From: an uncultured Oscillospiraceae bacterium
GTDB taxonomy: Bacteria; Bacillota; Clostridia; Oscillospirales; Oscillospiraceae
Direction: 5' to 3'
Assembly (NCBI GenBank): GCA_900759385.1
Contig: CAAEUZ010000008.1
Location: 1-13,724 of the forward strand
Length of the DNA stretch: 13,724 bases
Every line of letters starts with the position of its first letter. The first letter of the stretch is position 1. The translations under genes were made by a program, and so were the position numbers. Positions 6,187 to 12,653 of the stretch are shown piece after piece. A model generated the notes under the pieces. It saw only the letters and a program-made list of their open reading frames with translations. It did no database searches and was not told the DNA's origin.

Positions 6187-7622
6187 AGGGGCCGGGCGAA
6201 AAAGTGCGCAGGAAGCTGACCCGGCGCGTGCAGTTCAAGCTCGCGCTGGCCTTCTTCGCGCTCATAGCCGCGCTGCTGATTCTGCTCAACACCTATCCCG
6301 TCGCCGCCTCCAGGGACATAGTGTTCTCCGAGAAGGAGAGCTCGCTCCTGGAGCAGGCGGGGGTAATCTCCGCATCTCTGGCGGCGCTTGACACGCTCTC
6401 GGGAGACGGCGCGGCCCAGGTGGTCGAGCTGCTGGGCCTGACGGACTTCGAGCGCGTCATGGTCACGGATGCGGCCGGACGCGTGCTCTATGATACGGCC
6501 TCGCCCTCCGCAGAGGGCCGCCTGGCGCTGTTCTCGGAGATCATACGCGCCCTGAACAGCGAGCGGGTGTTCTACTCCGAGTTCTCGGACGGGGCCTTCG
6601 TCTCCCACGCGGCGATGCCCGTCTCCCGCGGCGGGGCTGTGCTGGGCGCCGTGTACCTCTGTGAGCGGGACACGGCACAGGCGGATATAATCCTCGCCTT
6701 CCGCGACCGGCTGGGGACGGTGTCCCTCCTGGCCTGCGCCCTGGCCTTCGCGCTTACGTTCGTGTTCACGCGGCGCTTCACCGTGCGCATAACGCGGCTC
6801 TCCGAGGCCGTGCGCACCGTGCGCGAGGGCGACTATGCCCACCGCCTGGAGCCGGAAGGCGACGACGAGCTCACCGAGCTCTGCCGCGACTTCAACTCCA
6901 TGACCGAGACACTGCAGAAGACCGAGGAGCAGCGCCGCCGCTTTGTCTCGGACGCCTCGCATGAGCTCAAGACCCCGCTGGCGGCCATCAGGCTGCTGGC
7001 AGACTCCATCACCGAGACGGAGAACATTGACGCCGCCACCGTGCGCGAGTTCGTGGGCGACATCTCCGCGGAGGCCGAGCGCCTGCAGCGCACGACGGAA
7101 AAGCTGCTCGACCTCTCCCGCCGCGACGACGGAGCGTGCAGGGAGAATGTGGATGTGGACGTTGGCGAGACCGCCGGGAGCACCCTGCGGCTGCTCTCAC
7201 CGCTGGCGGACAAGACCGAGGTGGCGCTGCACTGCGAATTCGAGCCGGGCTGCATCGTCTCCGCGCCGCAGGATGATATTTATCAGATAATCTTCAACCT
7301 GGCCGAGAACGCCGTGAAGTACAACGTCCCCGGCGGCGACGTGTTCGTCTCCGTCGAACGCAGGCGCGGTTATGTGCTGCTGACGGTGGAGGATACCGGC
7401 ATCGGCATACCGGATGGCGACCTGCCTAACATCTTCTCGCGCTTTTACCGCGTTGACAAGGCGCGGAGCCGTGAGCGCGGCGGCTCCGGACTCGGGCTGA
7501 GCATCGTACACGACGCTGTGGCGGCGCTGGGCGGCAGGATAGACGTGAGCGCGAGGCCGGGCGGGGGAACACGCTTCGTCGTCACATTCCCCGCGCGTAT
7601 GCAGACAGGAGGCGGAGCATGA
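6183..7622 (+). CDS. Membrane sensor histidine kinase
   Basis: Partner kinase of the preceding regulator. I chose GTG 6183, which overlaps the regulator stop by 4 bases (GTGA); GTG 6204 is an alternative, and neither has a strong ribosome binding site, so translational coupling is likely. From GTG 6183 it has 479 residues: membrane helix 1 (about 19-37), an extracellular sensor of about 140 residues with a Cache/PAS-like stretch (VMVTDAAGRVLYDT), membrane helix 2 (about 177-196), HAMP (about 197-250), the dimerisation helix with phosphoaccepting H260 (SHELKTPL), N box (NLAENAVKYN, 372-381), G1 (DTGIGI, from 404), F box (FSRFYRVD) and G2 (GGSGLGLS, 433-440). All catalytic boxes are intact. The signal sensed cannot be read from the sequence. 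Confidence 0.95.
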   Translation: MKGPGEKVRRKLTRRVQFKLALAFFALIAALLILLNTYPVAASRDIVFSEKESSLLEQAGVISASLAALDTLSGDGAAQVVELLGLTDFERVMVTDAAGRVLYDTASPSAEGRLALFSEIIRALNSERVFYSEFSDGAFVSHAAMPVSRGGAVLGAVYLCERDTAQADIILAFRDRLGTVSLLACALAFALTFVFTRRFTVRITRLSEAVRTVREGDYAHRLEPEGDDELTELCRDFNSMTETLQKTEEQRRRFVSDASHELKTPLAAIRLLADSITETENIDAATVREFVGDISAEAERLQRTTEKLLDLSRRDDGACRENVDVDVGETAGSTLRLLSPLADKTEVALHCEFEPGCIVSAPQDDIYQIIFNLAENAVKYNVPGGDVFVSVERRRGYVLLTVEDTGIGIPDGDLPNIFSRFYRVDKARSRERGGSGLGLSIVHDAVAALGGRIDVSARPGGGTRFVVTFPARMQTGGGA

Positions 7623-8089
7623 GGAGGCGCATCATAACCCTGGCCCTGGCCGCGGCGTTCCTGGCCCTGGCCGCCTGCGGCCTGTCAGGGCGCAAGGTGA
7701 CGGTCTGGCGGGCCGTGTCCCAGTACTATCTCGAGAGCGGCTCCGCCGTGCAGAGCGAGCCGGTGAGCGTGGACGCCGGCCTGAGCGATATAGACGCCGC
7801 CGTGACGGCCTTCAACACGGACACGACGGACGCCGAACTGGTCCGAGCGCTGCCCGACGGCGTAAGCATAACCGGCTGGGAGCTGGACGGCACCGAGCTG
7901 TGCCTGTCCGTCTCGCCCGAGTACGCCTCAGTGACCGGCTACTGGCGGACGGTGGCCGACTGCTGCATGGTGCTGACCTTCTGCGCCATTGACGGCGTGG
8001 AGAGCGTGAGCGTGTACTCCGAAGGGGTGATGCTGACCGCCGCCATGACGACTGATGACATAGTGCTCACCGACGCGAGTGCCGATTGA
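7619..8089 (+). CDS. GerMN-domain lipoprotein
   Basis: The protein has 156 residues. ATG 7619 overlaps the kinase stop (ATGA) and has AGGAGG (7607-7612) six bases upstream. A basic start (MRRR), a hydrophobic helix and the lipobox LAAC (C20) mark a lipoprotein. Residues from about 72 to the end fit the GerMN (germane) domain: LVRALPDGVSI, a strand pair around ELCLSVSPEY, a helix around VADCCMVLTFCAIDGV and a final VSVYSEG strand. GerMN is found in the Bacillus sporulation/germination protein GerM and in actinobacterial LpqB. Because it is translationally coupled to the kinase, I infer that it works with it, for example by modulating the extracellular sensor. It also contains Cys residues in the helix (CC, C). 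Confidence 0.8.
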   Translation: MRRRIITLALAAAFLALAACGLSGRKVTVWRAVSQYYLESGSAVQSEPVSVDAGLSDIDAAVTAFNTDTTDAELVRALPDGVSITGWELDGTELCLSVSPEYASVTGYWRTVADCCMVLTFCAIDGVESVSVYSEGVMLTAAMTTDDIVLTDASAD

Positions 8090-8139
8090 CCGCATATGGC
8101 GGGGACGTAAAGAAAACATACACATCTGAGGAGAACACA

Positions 8140-9006
8140 ATGCACTTTGTAAGGGCCAAGGGCCTGCTGTCGGCCGCAAACGGCATGAACATATACCGCG
8201 GCTGCATGCACGGGTGCATATACTGCGACTCGCGCAGCGCCTGTTACCACATGGAGCACGCCTTTGAGGACGTCGAGGTAAAAGAAAACGCCCTCGAGCT
8301 GCTCGAGGACGCGCTGCGGCGCAAACGCAGAAAATGTATGCTCGCCACGGGCTACATGACGGACCCGTATATACCAATTGAGGACGAGCTGCGCCTCGTG
8401 CGCGGCGCGCTCTCGCTCGCGGCCAAATACGGCTTCGGCTTCACTTTGTGCACCAAGTCGGCGCGCGTCCTGCGGGACATCGACCTGCTGGCGGAGATCA
8501 ACCGCCGCGCCAAATGCGTCGTGCAGATGACGCTGACCACGCATGACGAGGCCCTGTGCCGGAAGCTGGAGCCCAACGTGAGTACGACGCGGGAGCGATT
8601 CGAGGCGCTCTGCGCCCTGCGCGACGCCGGTATCCCGACGGTGGTGTGGATCGCGCCCGTGCTGCCGTTTATCAACGACACGCAGGAGAACATCCGCGGC
8701 ATACTGGATTACTGCGTCGAGGCGGGTGTGCGCGGCGTCATCTGCTTCGGCATCGGCGTCACGCTGCGCGAGGGCAGCCGGGAGTATTTTTACAGGCAGC
8801 TTGACAGGCTCTTCCCCGGCATGAAAGAGCGCTACGCCCGTGCCTACGGCCTGCGCTACGAGCTGCTCAGCCCCGACGCGCCGCGGCTTATGGGCATGGT
8901 GCGGGACACCTGCGCAGAGCACGGCATCATGTGCGACCCGGACGAGGTGTTCCGCTATCTGCGCACGCTCGCAACGGAAGATGAACAGCTCAGCCTGTTC
9001 GGCTGA
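8140..9006 (+). CDS. SPL-family radical SAM protein
   Basis: The start is ATG 8140, with TGAGGAG (8127-8133) six bases upstream; a TTG at 8086 would overlap the previous stop but has no site. The 288 residues begin with the radical SAM cluster motif C22-x3-C26-x2-C29 (GCMHGCIYCDSRS), which binds the 4Fe-4S cluster that cleaves S-adenosylmethionine. The context YRGCMHGCIYCD, the following ATGYMTDPYIPIE and the strand/helix order through TLCTKSARVLRD and VVWIAPVLPFIND match the family named after spore photoproduct lyase. Most members of that family are not proven DNA-repair enzymes, and the substrate here is unknown. It lies 50 bases after the GerMN lipoprotein gene, so it is probably in the same transcript. 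Confidence 0.88.
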   Translation: MHFVRAKGLLSAANGMNIYRGCMHGCIYCDSRSACYHMEHAFEDVEVKENALELLEDALRRKRRKCMLATGYMTDPYIPIEDELRLVRGALSLAAKYGFGFTLCTKSARVLRDIDLLAEINRRAKCVVQMTLTTHDEALCRKLEPNVSTTRERFEALCALRDAGIPTVVWIAPVLPFINDTQENIRGILDYCVEAGVRGVICFGIGVTLREGSREYFYRQLDRLFPGMKERYARAYGLRYELLSPDAPRLMGMVRDTCAEHGIMCDPDEVFRYLRTLATEDEQLSLFG

Positions 9007-9049
9007 CAGCCTGTCAAAGACAAACTTTTGAGATAAAGGAAGGATAGAT

Positions 9050-10117
9050 ATGTCTCAGCTTGAACGCATCCAGAACGCGATAGAGCGCGCCGGGCTCGGC
9101 GCGCTGCTGCTGATGGGCGATAAGAACGTATACTACGCCACGGGATTCATGCCCACGGACAGCGCCGCGCTCATTACGCCCAGAGGGGCCTGGCTCGTCA
9201 CGGACTCGCGCTACATAGAGGACGCGCAGAACAAGTGCGCTGCGGGCGTGGAAGTCGTCATGACCTCGGCGGCGAACCCGCTCGGTTCGGTCCTCAGGAC
9301 GCTGACGGCCGGTGTAACCGGCGCGATCGGCGCGGAGGAGGACAAGCTCACCTACGGCACATACAGGCAGCTGGAAGGGCTGCTGGGGCGCGATTTCTCC
9401 CCCGCAGGCCAGCTGGTGCAGCAGCTGCGGGCGCACAAGTCCGCCGAAGAGCTGGATATGCTCATAGCCGCGCAGCGCATCGCCGAAAAGGCGCTGGAAG
9501 AGACCCTGCCGCTCATAAGGCCGGGGCTTTCCGAGCAGGAGCTGGCCGCCGAGCTCACCTACCGCATGATGCGCCACGGCGCGCACAAGAACAGCTTTGA
9601 CCCCATCGCCATCACCGGCGCGCACACGAGTATGCCCCACGGCGTCCCCGGTGCGGCGCTGATCCGGGACGGGGACTTCGTCACCATGGACTTCGGCTGC
9701 GTCAAGGACGGATACTGCTCGGATATGACGCGCACCGTGGCCGTGGGCTCCGCCACGGACGAGATGAAGAACGTATACGACACCGTCCTGCGCGCACAGA
9801 AGGCCGGCATAGACGCGGCCAGGCCCTCCGCGACCGGCGCCGAGGTCCACAACGCCGCGGCAAGTGTGATTGCCGGCGCGGGCTATGGCGAGTACTTTGG
9901 TCACAGCTTCGGCCACGGCGTGGGCCTGGACATACACGAGAGTCCCAACGCCTCTCCCCGCAACGACCAGCCCCTGGGCGAGGGCGCGGTTATCTCCGCC
10001 GAGCCCGGCATCTACATCCCCGGCAGGTTCGGCGTGCGCATCGAGGATGTGCTCTACCTCACCGGCGACGGCAACGTGGACATCACCAAGGCGCCGAAGG
10101 AGCTCATAATCCTGTAA
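9050..10117 (+). CDS. Xaa-Pro peptidase (M24B family)
   Basis: Cytoplasmic metallopeptidase that removes the N-terminal residue preceding proline. ATG 9050 follows AAAGGAAGG at 9036-9044. The length of 355 residues is normal. The N-terminal creatinase-like domain (1-125) includes NVYYATGF and LVTDSRYIEDA. The catalytic pita-bread domain (about 130-355) keeps all five metal ligands: D214 (MDFG), D225 (SDMTRT), H289 (FGHGVGL), E318 (SAEPGIY) and E332 (IEDVLYL), plus catalytic H197 (MPHGVPG). It sits 43 bases after the radical SAM gene. In many Firmicutes this gene directly precedes efp; here efp is about 2.5 kb further on. Both pepQ and yqhT/papA names are used for such genes, so I give no symbol. 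Confidence 0.93.
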   Translation: MSQLERIQNAIERAGLGALLLMGDKNVYYATGFMPTDSAALITPRGAWLVTDSRYIEDAQNKCAAGVEVVMTSAANPLGSVLRTLTAGVTGAIGAEEDKLTYGTYRQLEGLLGRDFSPAGQLVQQLRAHKSAEELDMLIAAQRIAEKALEETLPLIRPGLSEQELAAELTYRMMRHGAHKNSFDPIAITGAHTSMPHGVPGAALIRDGDFVTMDFGCVKDGYCSDMTRTVAVGSATDEMKNVYDTVLRAQKAGIDAARPSATGAEVHNAAASVIAGAGYGEYFGHSFGHGVGLDIHESPNASPRNDQPLGEGAVISAEPGIYIPGRFGVRIEDVLYLTGDGNVDITKAPKELIIL

Positions 10118-10169
10118 CTCCGGAACAAAGCGCTGTCCGGCGCGTCCTATCAACAAGGAGGCGGCTCAG

Positions 10170-10487
10170 ATGGAAAAACGCAAAAAGCGCCTGCTCACGG
10201 TACTCATCATAGCCGCGGCGCTGCTGCTCGCTGCGGTGGCCATGGCCTGCGTGGATTACAATCTGGTCGTCAACCGGCACGAGCGGCCGGAGTGCGCCGT
10301 GGGTTTTGCAACCGCCGACGACGGCGGTTCGGGACGGTATTACGGCCTGGGCTACGGCTTTGAGGTAGAGGGCAATTTCGTCCCGATGTACCCGGGCGAG
10401 GGCGGCGTGCGCGAGTGGAGCTTCTACATACTCGGCGTCGAGGTCGCCTCGGGCGCGGCGGACTCTTCCGTCAGCACGGCCTCGTAG
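10170..10487 (+). CDS. Small membrane-anchored extracellular protein
   Basis: The protein has 105 residues; ATG 10170 has AAGGAGG (10155-10161) eight bases upstream. A basic start (MEKRKKR) is followed by one hydrophobic helix (about 8-26), so the rest is outside the membrane. Residues 40-90 include CAVGFATADDGGSGRYYGLGY and end in FYILGVEVASG. From memory, small clostridial proteins of unknown function share a DGGxGxYYGLGY core; this is a resemblance only. C27 lies near the end of the helix, but AMAC is a poor lipobox. It is last in the rightward cluster. Its final 64 bases overlap the end of the leftward lipoprotein gene, and the extra AADSSVSTAS tail is encoded there. Confidence 0.75.
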   Translation: MEKRKKRLLTVLIIAAALLLAAVAMACVDYNLVVNRHERPECAVGFATADDGGSGRYYGLGYGFEVEGNFVPMYPGEGGVREWSFYILGVEVASGAADSSVSTAS

Positions 10488-10921
10488 CCATCCGCCCGGC
10501 TACCGGTTATGGTGATTGAATATGTCTCGCCGAAGCGCGCGTTTAGGGTGATCTCTCCCGCGGGCTTCGTGTACTCCTCCGGGTATGCGTTTTCGTAGTT
10601 CGGGTTGACGTACTCCGTTATGACGGTGAACCTGAGGGAGAGGTCTTCAACGTCCTCCGGGTTGTCAAAGTCCTGTTCTCCCAATGTGTAGAAGAGCAGC
10701 TCGTCGTGCTTTATAAGCGACTTGTCCGCATGGGATGTGCCGCCGCTGCCGCTTGATGTCCCGGCCTCGTAGCCCACGAGCAGCAGGCCGATATCCTCCT
10801 GCACGTCCAGCTGGATGCGCAGCGCTATCTCGTTTCCGGCGGTGCTGCCGCCGGACTGCGCGCAGCCGGACATGGCCAGCAGTATCCCGGCGCAGATTGC
10901 CGCTATTATTCTCTTTTTCAA
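10424..10921 (-). CDS. Lipoprotein of unknown function, downstream of XRE regulator
   Basis: I chose TTG 10921-10919 because GGAGG (10934-10930) is 8 bases upstream; GTG 10942 in the same frame is possible but places that site inside the gene. The 165 residues start MKKRIIAAIC and reach a lipobox ending AMSGC (C20), so this is a lipid-anchored extracellular protein. A Ser/Gly-rich linker (SSGSGG) splits it; the second half is beta-rich (LRFTVITEYV, ITLNARFGETYSITI), resembling an immunoglobulin-like or bacterial beta-sandwich fold (inference). It lies 24 bases after the XRE regulator gene and is surely in its operon. Its 3' end overlaps the convergent small-protein gene by 64 bases. No terminator is visible. 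Confidence 0.75.
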   Translation of the reverse strand: MKKRIIAAICAGILLAMSGCAQSGGSTAGNEIALRIQLDVQEDIGLLLVGYEAGTSSGSGGTSHADKSLIKHDELLFYTLGEQDFDNPEDVEDLSLRFTVITEYVNPNYENAYPEEYTKPAGEITLNARFGETYSITITGSRADGYEAVLTEESAAPEATSTPSM

Positions 10922-10945
10922 GGTGTTTACCTCCCGATTCACATT

Positions 10946-11455
10946 TTACTTCCTCTTTCTTGTCAGGAAGATTCCGATTGCCGCCGCTATGAGGACAAAC
11001 GGCGCCAGCCTGACGAACAGCCACTCAAAGCCGTGCAGGAAGGTCCCGGCAACGGCGGCCCCCGGGTCGCTGTAGTCCCAGCCCAGATAGGAACTGCCCA
11101 TTGCGGCCAGGACGGCAAAAACTATTATTATGGCCGCACACAGTGCGATTAGCAGCCAGTGGAGCGTTCTTCGCCTGGCGGCCTTAATCCGGGCCAGCTG
11201 CAGGTTTATTACCTCCAGTTTTTCGGAAACGGCTTTTAGCCCGTCGGCCTCCGCCGCGGTGACGGTCGCCCCGAGCAGGGTGCTCACGGGAGTTCCGAGC
11301 GCTTCCGATATGGCGATGAGCATATCGGAATCCGGTACAGACAGGCCCTGCTCCCACTTGGAAACAGTCTGCCGCACCACGTTCAGCTTGACGGCCAGCT
11401 CCTGCTGAGAGAGCCCCTTTGATTTCCTGATAGCTTTGATGTTTTCGTTCAGCAT
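10946..11455 (-). CDS. Membrane-anchored XRE-family transcription regulator
   Basis: The start is ATG 11455: the predicted transcription start near 11480 leaves no leader for the upstream ATG 11479, whereas 11455 has an AAAGGGGG site (spacing about 11). The 169 residues begin with a Cro/C1-type helix-turn-helix (about 6-60: IRKSKGLSQQELAVKL, then RQTVSKWEQGLSVPD). A helical linker (about 68-95, possibly coiled coil) leads to two membrane helices (about 98-119 and 145-164) separated by a ~25-residue loop outside the cell. Such XRE proteins with a C-terminal membrane part occur widely in Clostridia and are thought to regulate their own neighbourhood. A nested inverted repeat over its promoter (11493-11531) is a likely self-binding site. 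The co-transcribed lipoprotein may be its extracellular partner (inference). Confidence 0.9.
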   Translation of the reverse strand: MLNENIKAIRKSKGLSQQELAVKLNVVRQTVSKWEQGLSVPDSDMLIAISEALGTPVSTLLGATVTAAEADGLKAVSEKLEVINLQLARIKAARRRTLHWLLIALCAAIIIVFAVLAAMGSSYLGWDYSDPGAAVAGTFLHGFEWLFVRLAPFVLIAAAIGIFLTRKRK

Positions 11456-11486
11456 GGGAAATGCAACCCCCTTTCTCATCGGCCCT

Positions 11487-11515
11487 ATTGTATGTTAAAC
11501 CGCCCGTTGCTGCAA
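11487..11515 (-). promoter_or_regulatory. Sigma-A-like promoter for the XRE regulator operon
   Basis: Reading leftward: TTGCAG (11515-11510), a 17-base spacer, and TACAAT (11492-11487). Transcription would start near 11480, giving about 25 bases of leader before ATG 11455. Confidence 0.55.
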
Positions 11516-11531
11516 GCAACGCTGGTTAACA
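11493..11531. promoter_or_regulatory. Nested inverted repeat, likely operator of the XRE operon
   Basis: The outer arms are TGTTAAACC (11493-11501) and GGTTAACA (11524-11531), complementary apart from one extra A. The inner arms CGTTGC (11505-11510) and GCAACG (11516-11521) are perfect, around a 5-base centre. The common centre (about 11512) falls on the -35 box, where a bound dimer would block the polymerase. Assignment to the XRE protein is inference. Confidence 0.5.
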
Positions 11532-11606
11532 TTTGCCCGCCGCCCGCAGCCGAAAGTGCCCTTGCGCCCTGTATGGGGCGAAAAGAATATATAAGGAGGT
11601 AGTATT

Positions 11607-12416
11607 ATGCGTGCAGCCAAGGCAGGAACAGTTGTGCTTTGCCTCCTGCTTGTCGCGGCGATAGCCGCGTATTCGGAGTGGTCGTACAGCGTCGGGCCGA
11701 CGCCACTGCCCGATGCCTCACCGCTGAGCACCGTTCAAACTCCGCCGCCGGCGCCGGAGGCCACCCCGGAGCGGAGGCCGGTCTTTGCAGAGATAATACT
11801 TGGATACGGCAACCGGGTTCGCAGCGATCTCTCAGCGGATGAACTGGAACGGCTGTACAGTATGTTTTTGCAAAGTGATGACAGCCAGAACGAAAGAAGT
11901 TACGATGAAAGTTCTTTCATGATATGTTTCTATTTCGACCATGATTCCTCAAATCCCGATTATCTCGCCGAATGGAGGCTTTTTGAGGGCGGCGAATTCT
12001 ACGATGAGGTCGCAGAGATATACAATGTAACCCGCATAATCCCCCGAACGGACGAGGATATCCAGAGCGCGCTGCAGGCCGCCAAAGAGTTTTGTGCCGA
12101 GGTGGATATTGTCTACGACAAGATATGGTACGACCAGAACGCATCCTCGGCCTGGATAATATACATGATGTCGCGGGGCGGCTATGAGCGAGGGGAATAT
12201 CAGGACGGCAGCACATACGACAGCTGGGACGAGGAGCCCGACACCATGTACATATACTATTACGGCGATTGGGCATGGGAGAACGGCCATGGTCTCTACC
12301 AGCTGGGAATGCACCGTATCCCAGAGACCGGCGAATGGAATGTAGGATACCAGGGAATGCCGCCGCCGTTTGTCGAGCGCAGCAGCCCGGAGAACAACGT
12401 CATAGTGTACGGGTGA
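11607..12416 (+). CDS. Secreted or membrane-anchored protein of unknown function
   Basis: The family is not recognised. ATG 11607 has AAGGAGGT (11593-11600) six bases upstream. The 269 residues start with a membrane helix or uncleaved signal (about 7-22) with no lipobox cysteine. A Pro/Thr/Ala-rich linker (about 30-58) leads to a globular part rich in Asp, Glu, Tyr and Trp, with stretches such as MYIYYYGDWAWENG and MICFYFDHD. The linker resembles that of the SLH lipoprotein at 1685-2824, although the domains do not. The stretch from about 11840 to 12200 is more AT-rich than the genes around it. The gene diverges from the XRE operon; I could not place a clear promoter (TTGCGC at 11551-11556 lacks a good -10). 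Confidence 0.7.
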   Translation: MRAAKAGTVVLCLLLVAAIAAYSEWSYSVGPTPLPDASPLSTVQTPPPAPEATPERRPVFAEIILGYGNRVRSDLSADELERLYSMFLQSDDSQNERSYDESSFMICFYFDHDSSNPDYLAEWRLFEGGEFYDEVAEIYNVTRIIPRTDEDIQSALQAAKEFCAEVDIVYDKIWYDQNASSAWIIYMMSRGGYERGEYQDGSTYDSWDEEPDTMYIYYYGDWAWENGHGLYQLGMHRIPETGEWNVGYQGMPPPFVERSSPENNVIVYG

Positions 12417-12429
12417 TGACGGTCTTTTT
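12398..12429 (+). terminator. Weak terminator candidate of the secreted-protein gene
   Basis: CGTCAT (12398-12403) and ATGACG (12416-12421) can pair across the stop codon and are followed by GTC and five Ts (12425-12429). The stem is short and the loop long. Confidence 0.3.
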
Positions 12430-12473
12430 ACCCTCACAGCCTGGCGCCAGACAGCATATCCGGTGACAGAAAA

Positions 12474-12531
12474 AGCGGGACGGCCATGGCCGCAGTATTC
12501 TTTTCGCTGTTTTGCCTGCGGCCGGCCCGCT
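12474..12531 (-). repeat. Long imperfect inverted repeat upstream of efp
   Basis: AGCGGG at 12474, continuing through CGGCC and CCGCAG (to 12495), pairs with CTGCGGCCGGCCCGCT (12516-12531), leaving an AT-rich loop of 20 bases. The left arm itself contains a palindrome, CGGCCATGGCCG. A run of five Ts follows the stem only when read leftward, so it would terminate minus-strand transcription, yet no leftward gene is seen. It may instead be a dispersed repeat. Confidence 0.45.
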
Positions 12532-12569
12532 CAGCCGATACGGCATAACGCAAAAAGCCGCGTACCCTC

Positions 12570-12598
12570 TTGCCAAATCACGGCTTATAGTGTAAAAT
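12570..12598 (+). promoter_or_regulatory. Sigma-A promoter for efp
   Basis: TTGCCA (12570-12575), a 17-base spacer and TAAAAT (12593-12598), each 5/6 to consensus, make this the best-formed promoter in the window. Transcription would start near 12605, leaving a leader of about 49 bases with AGGAGGA at 12641-12647. Confidence 0.7.
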
Positions 12599-12653
12599 AC
12601 ATAGGTTAATTCATTTCGCGTAAACTTAAAGATACACCACAGGAGGAAGATAC

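Noticed and set aside
7939..8922. 327-codon open frame on the minus strand
   Set aside because: It is antisense to the GerMN and radical SAM genes, which have good starts and motifs; no family resemblance.
9014..10156. 380-codon open frame on the minus strand
   Set aside because: It is antisense to the Xaa-Pro peptidase with its five metal ligands; the composition is a GC shadow and there is no start signal.
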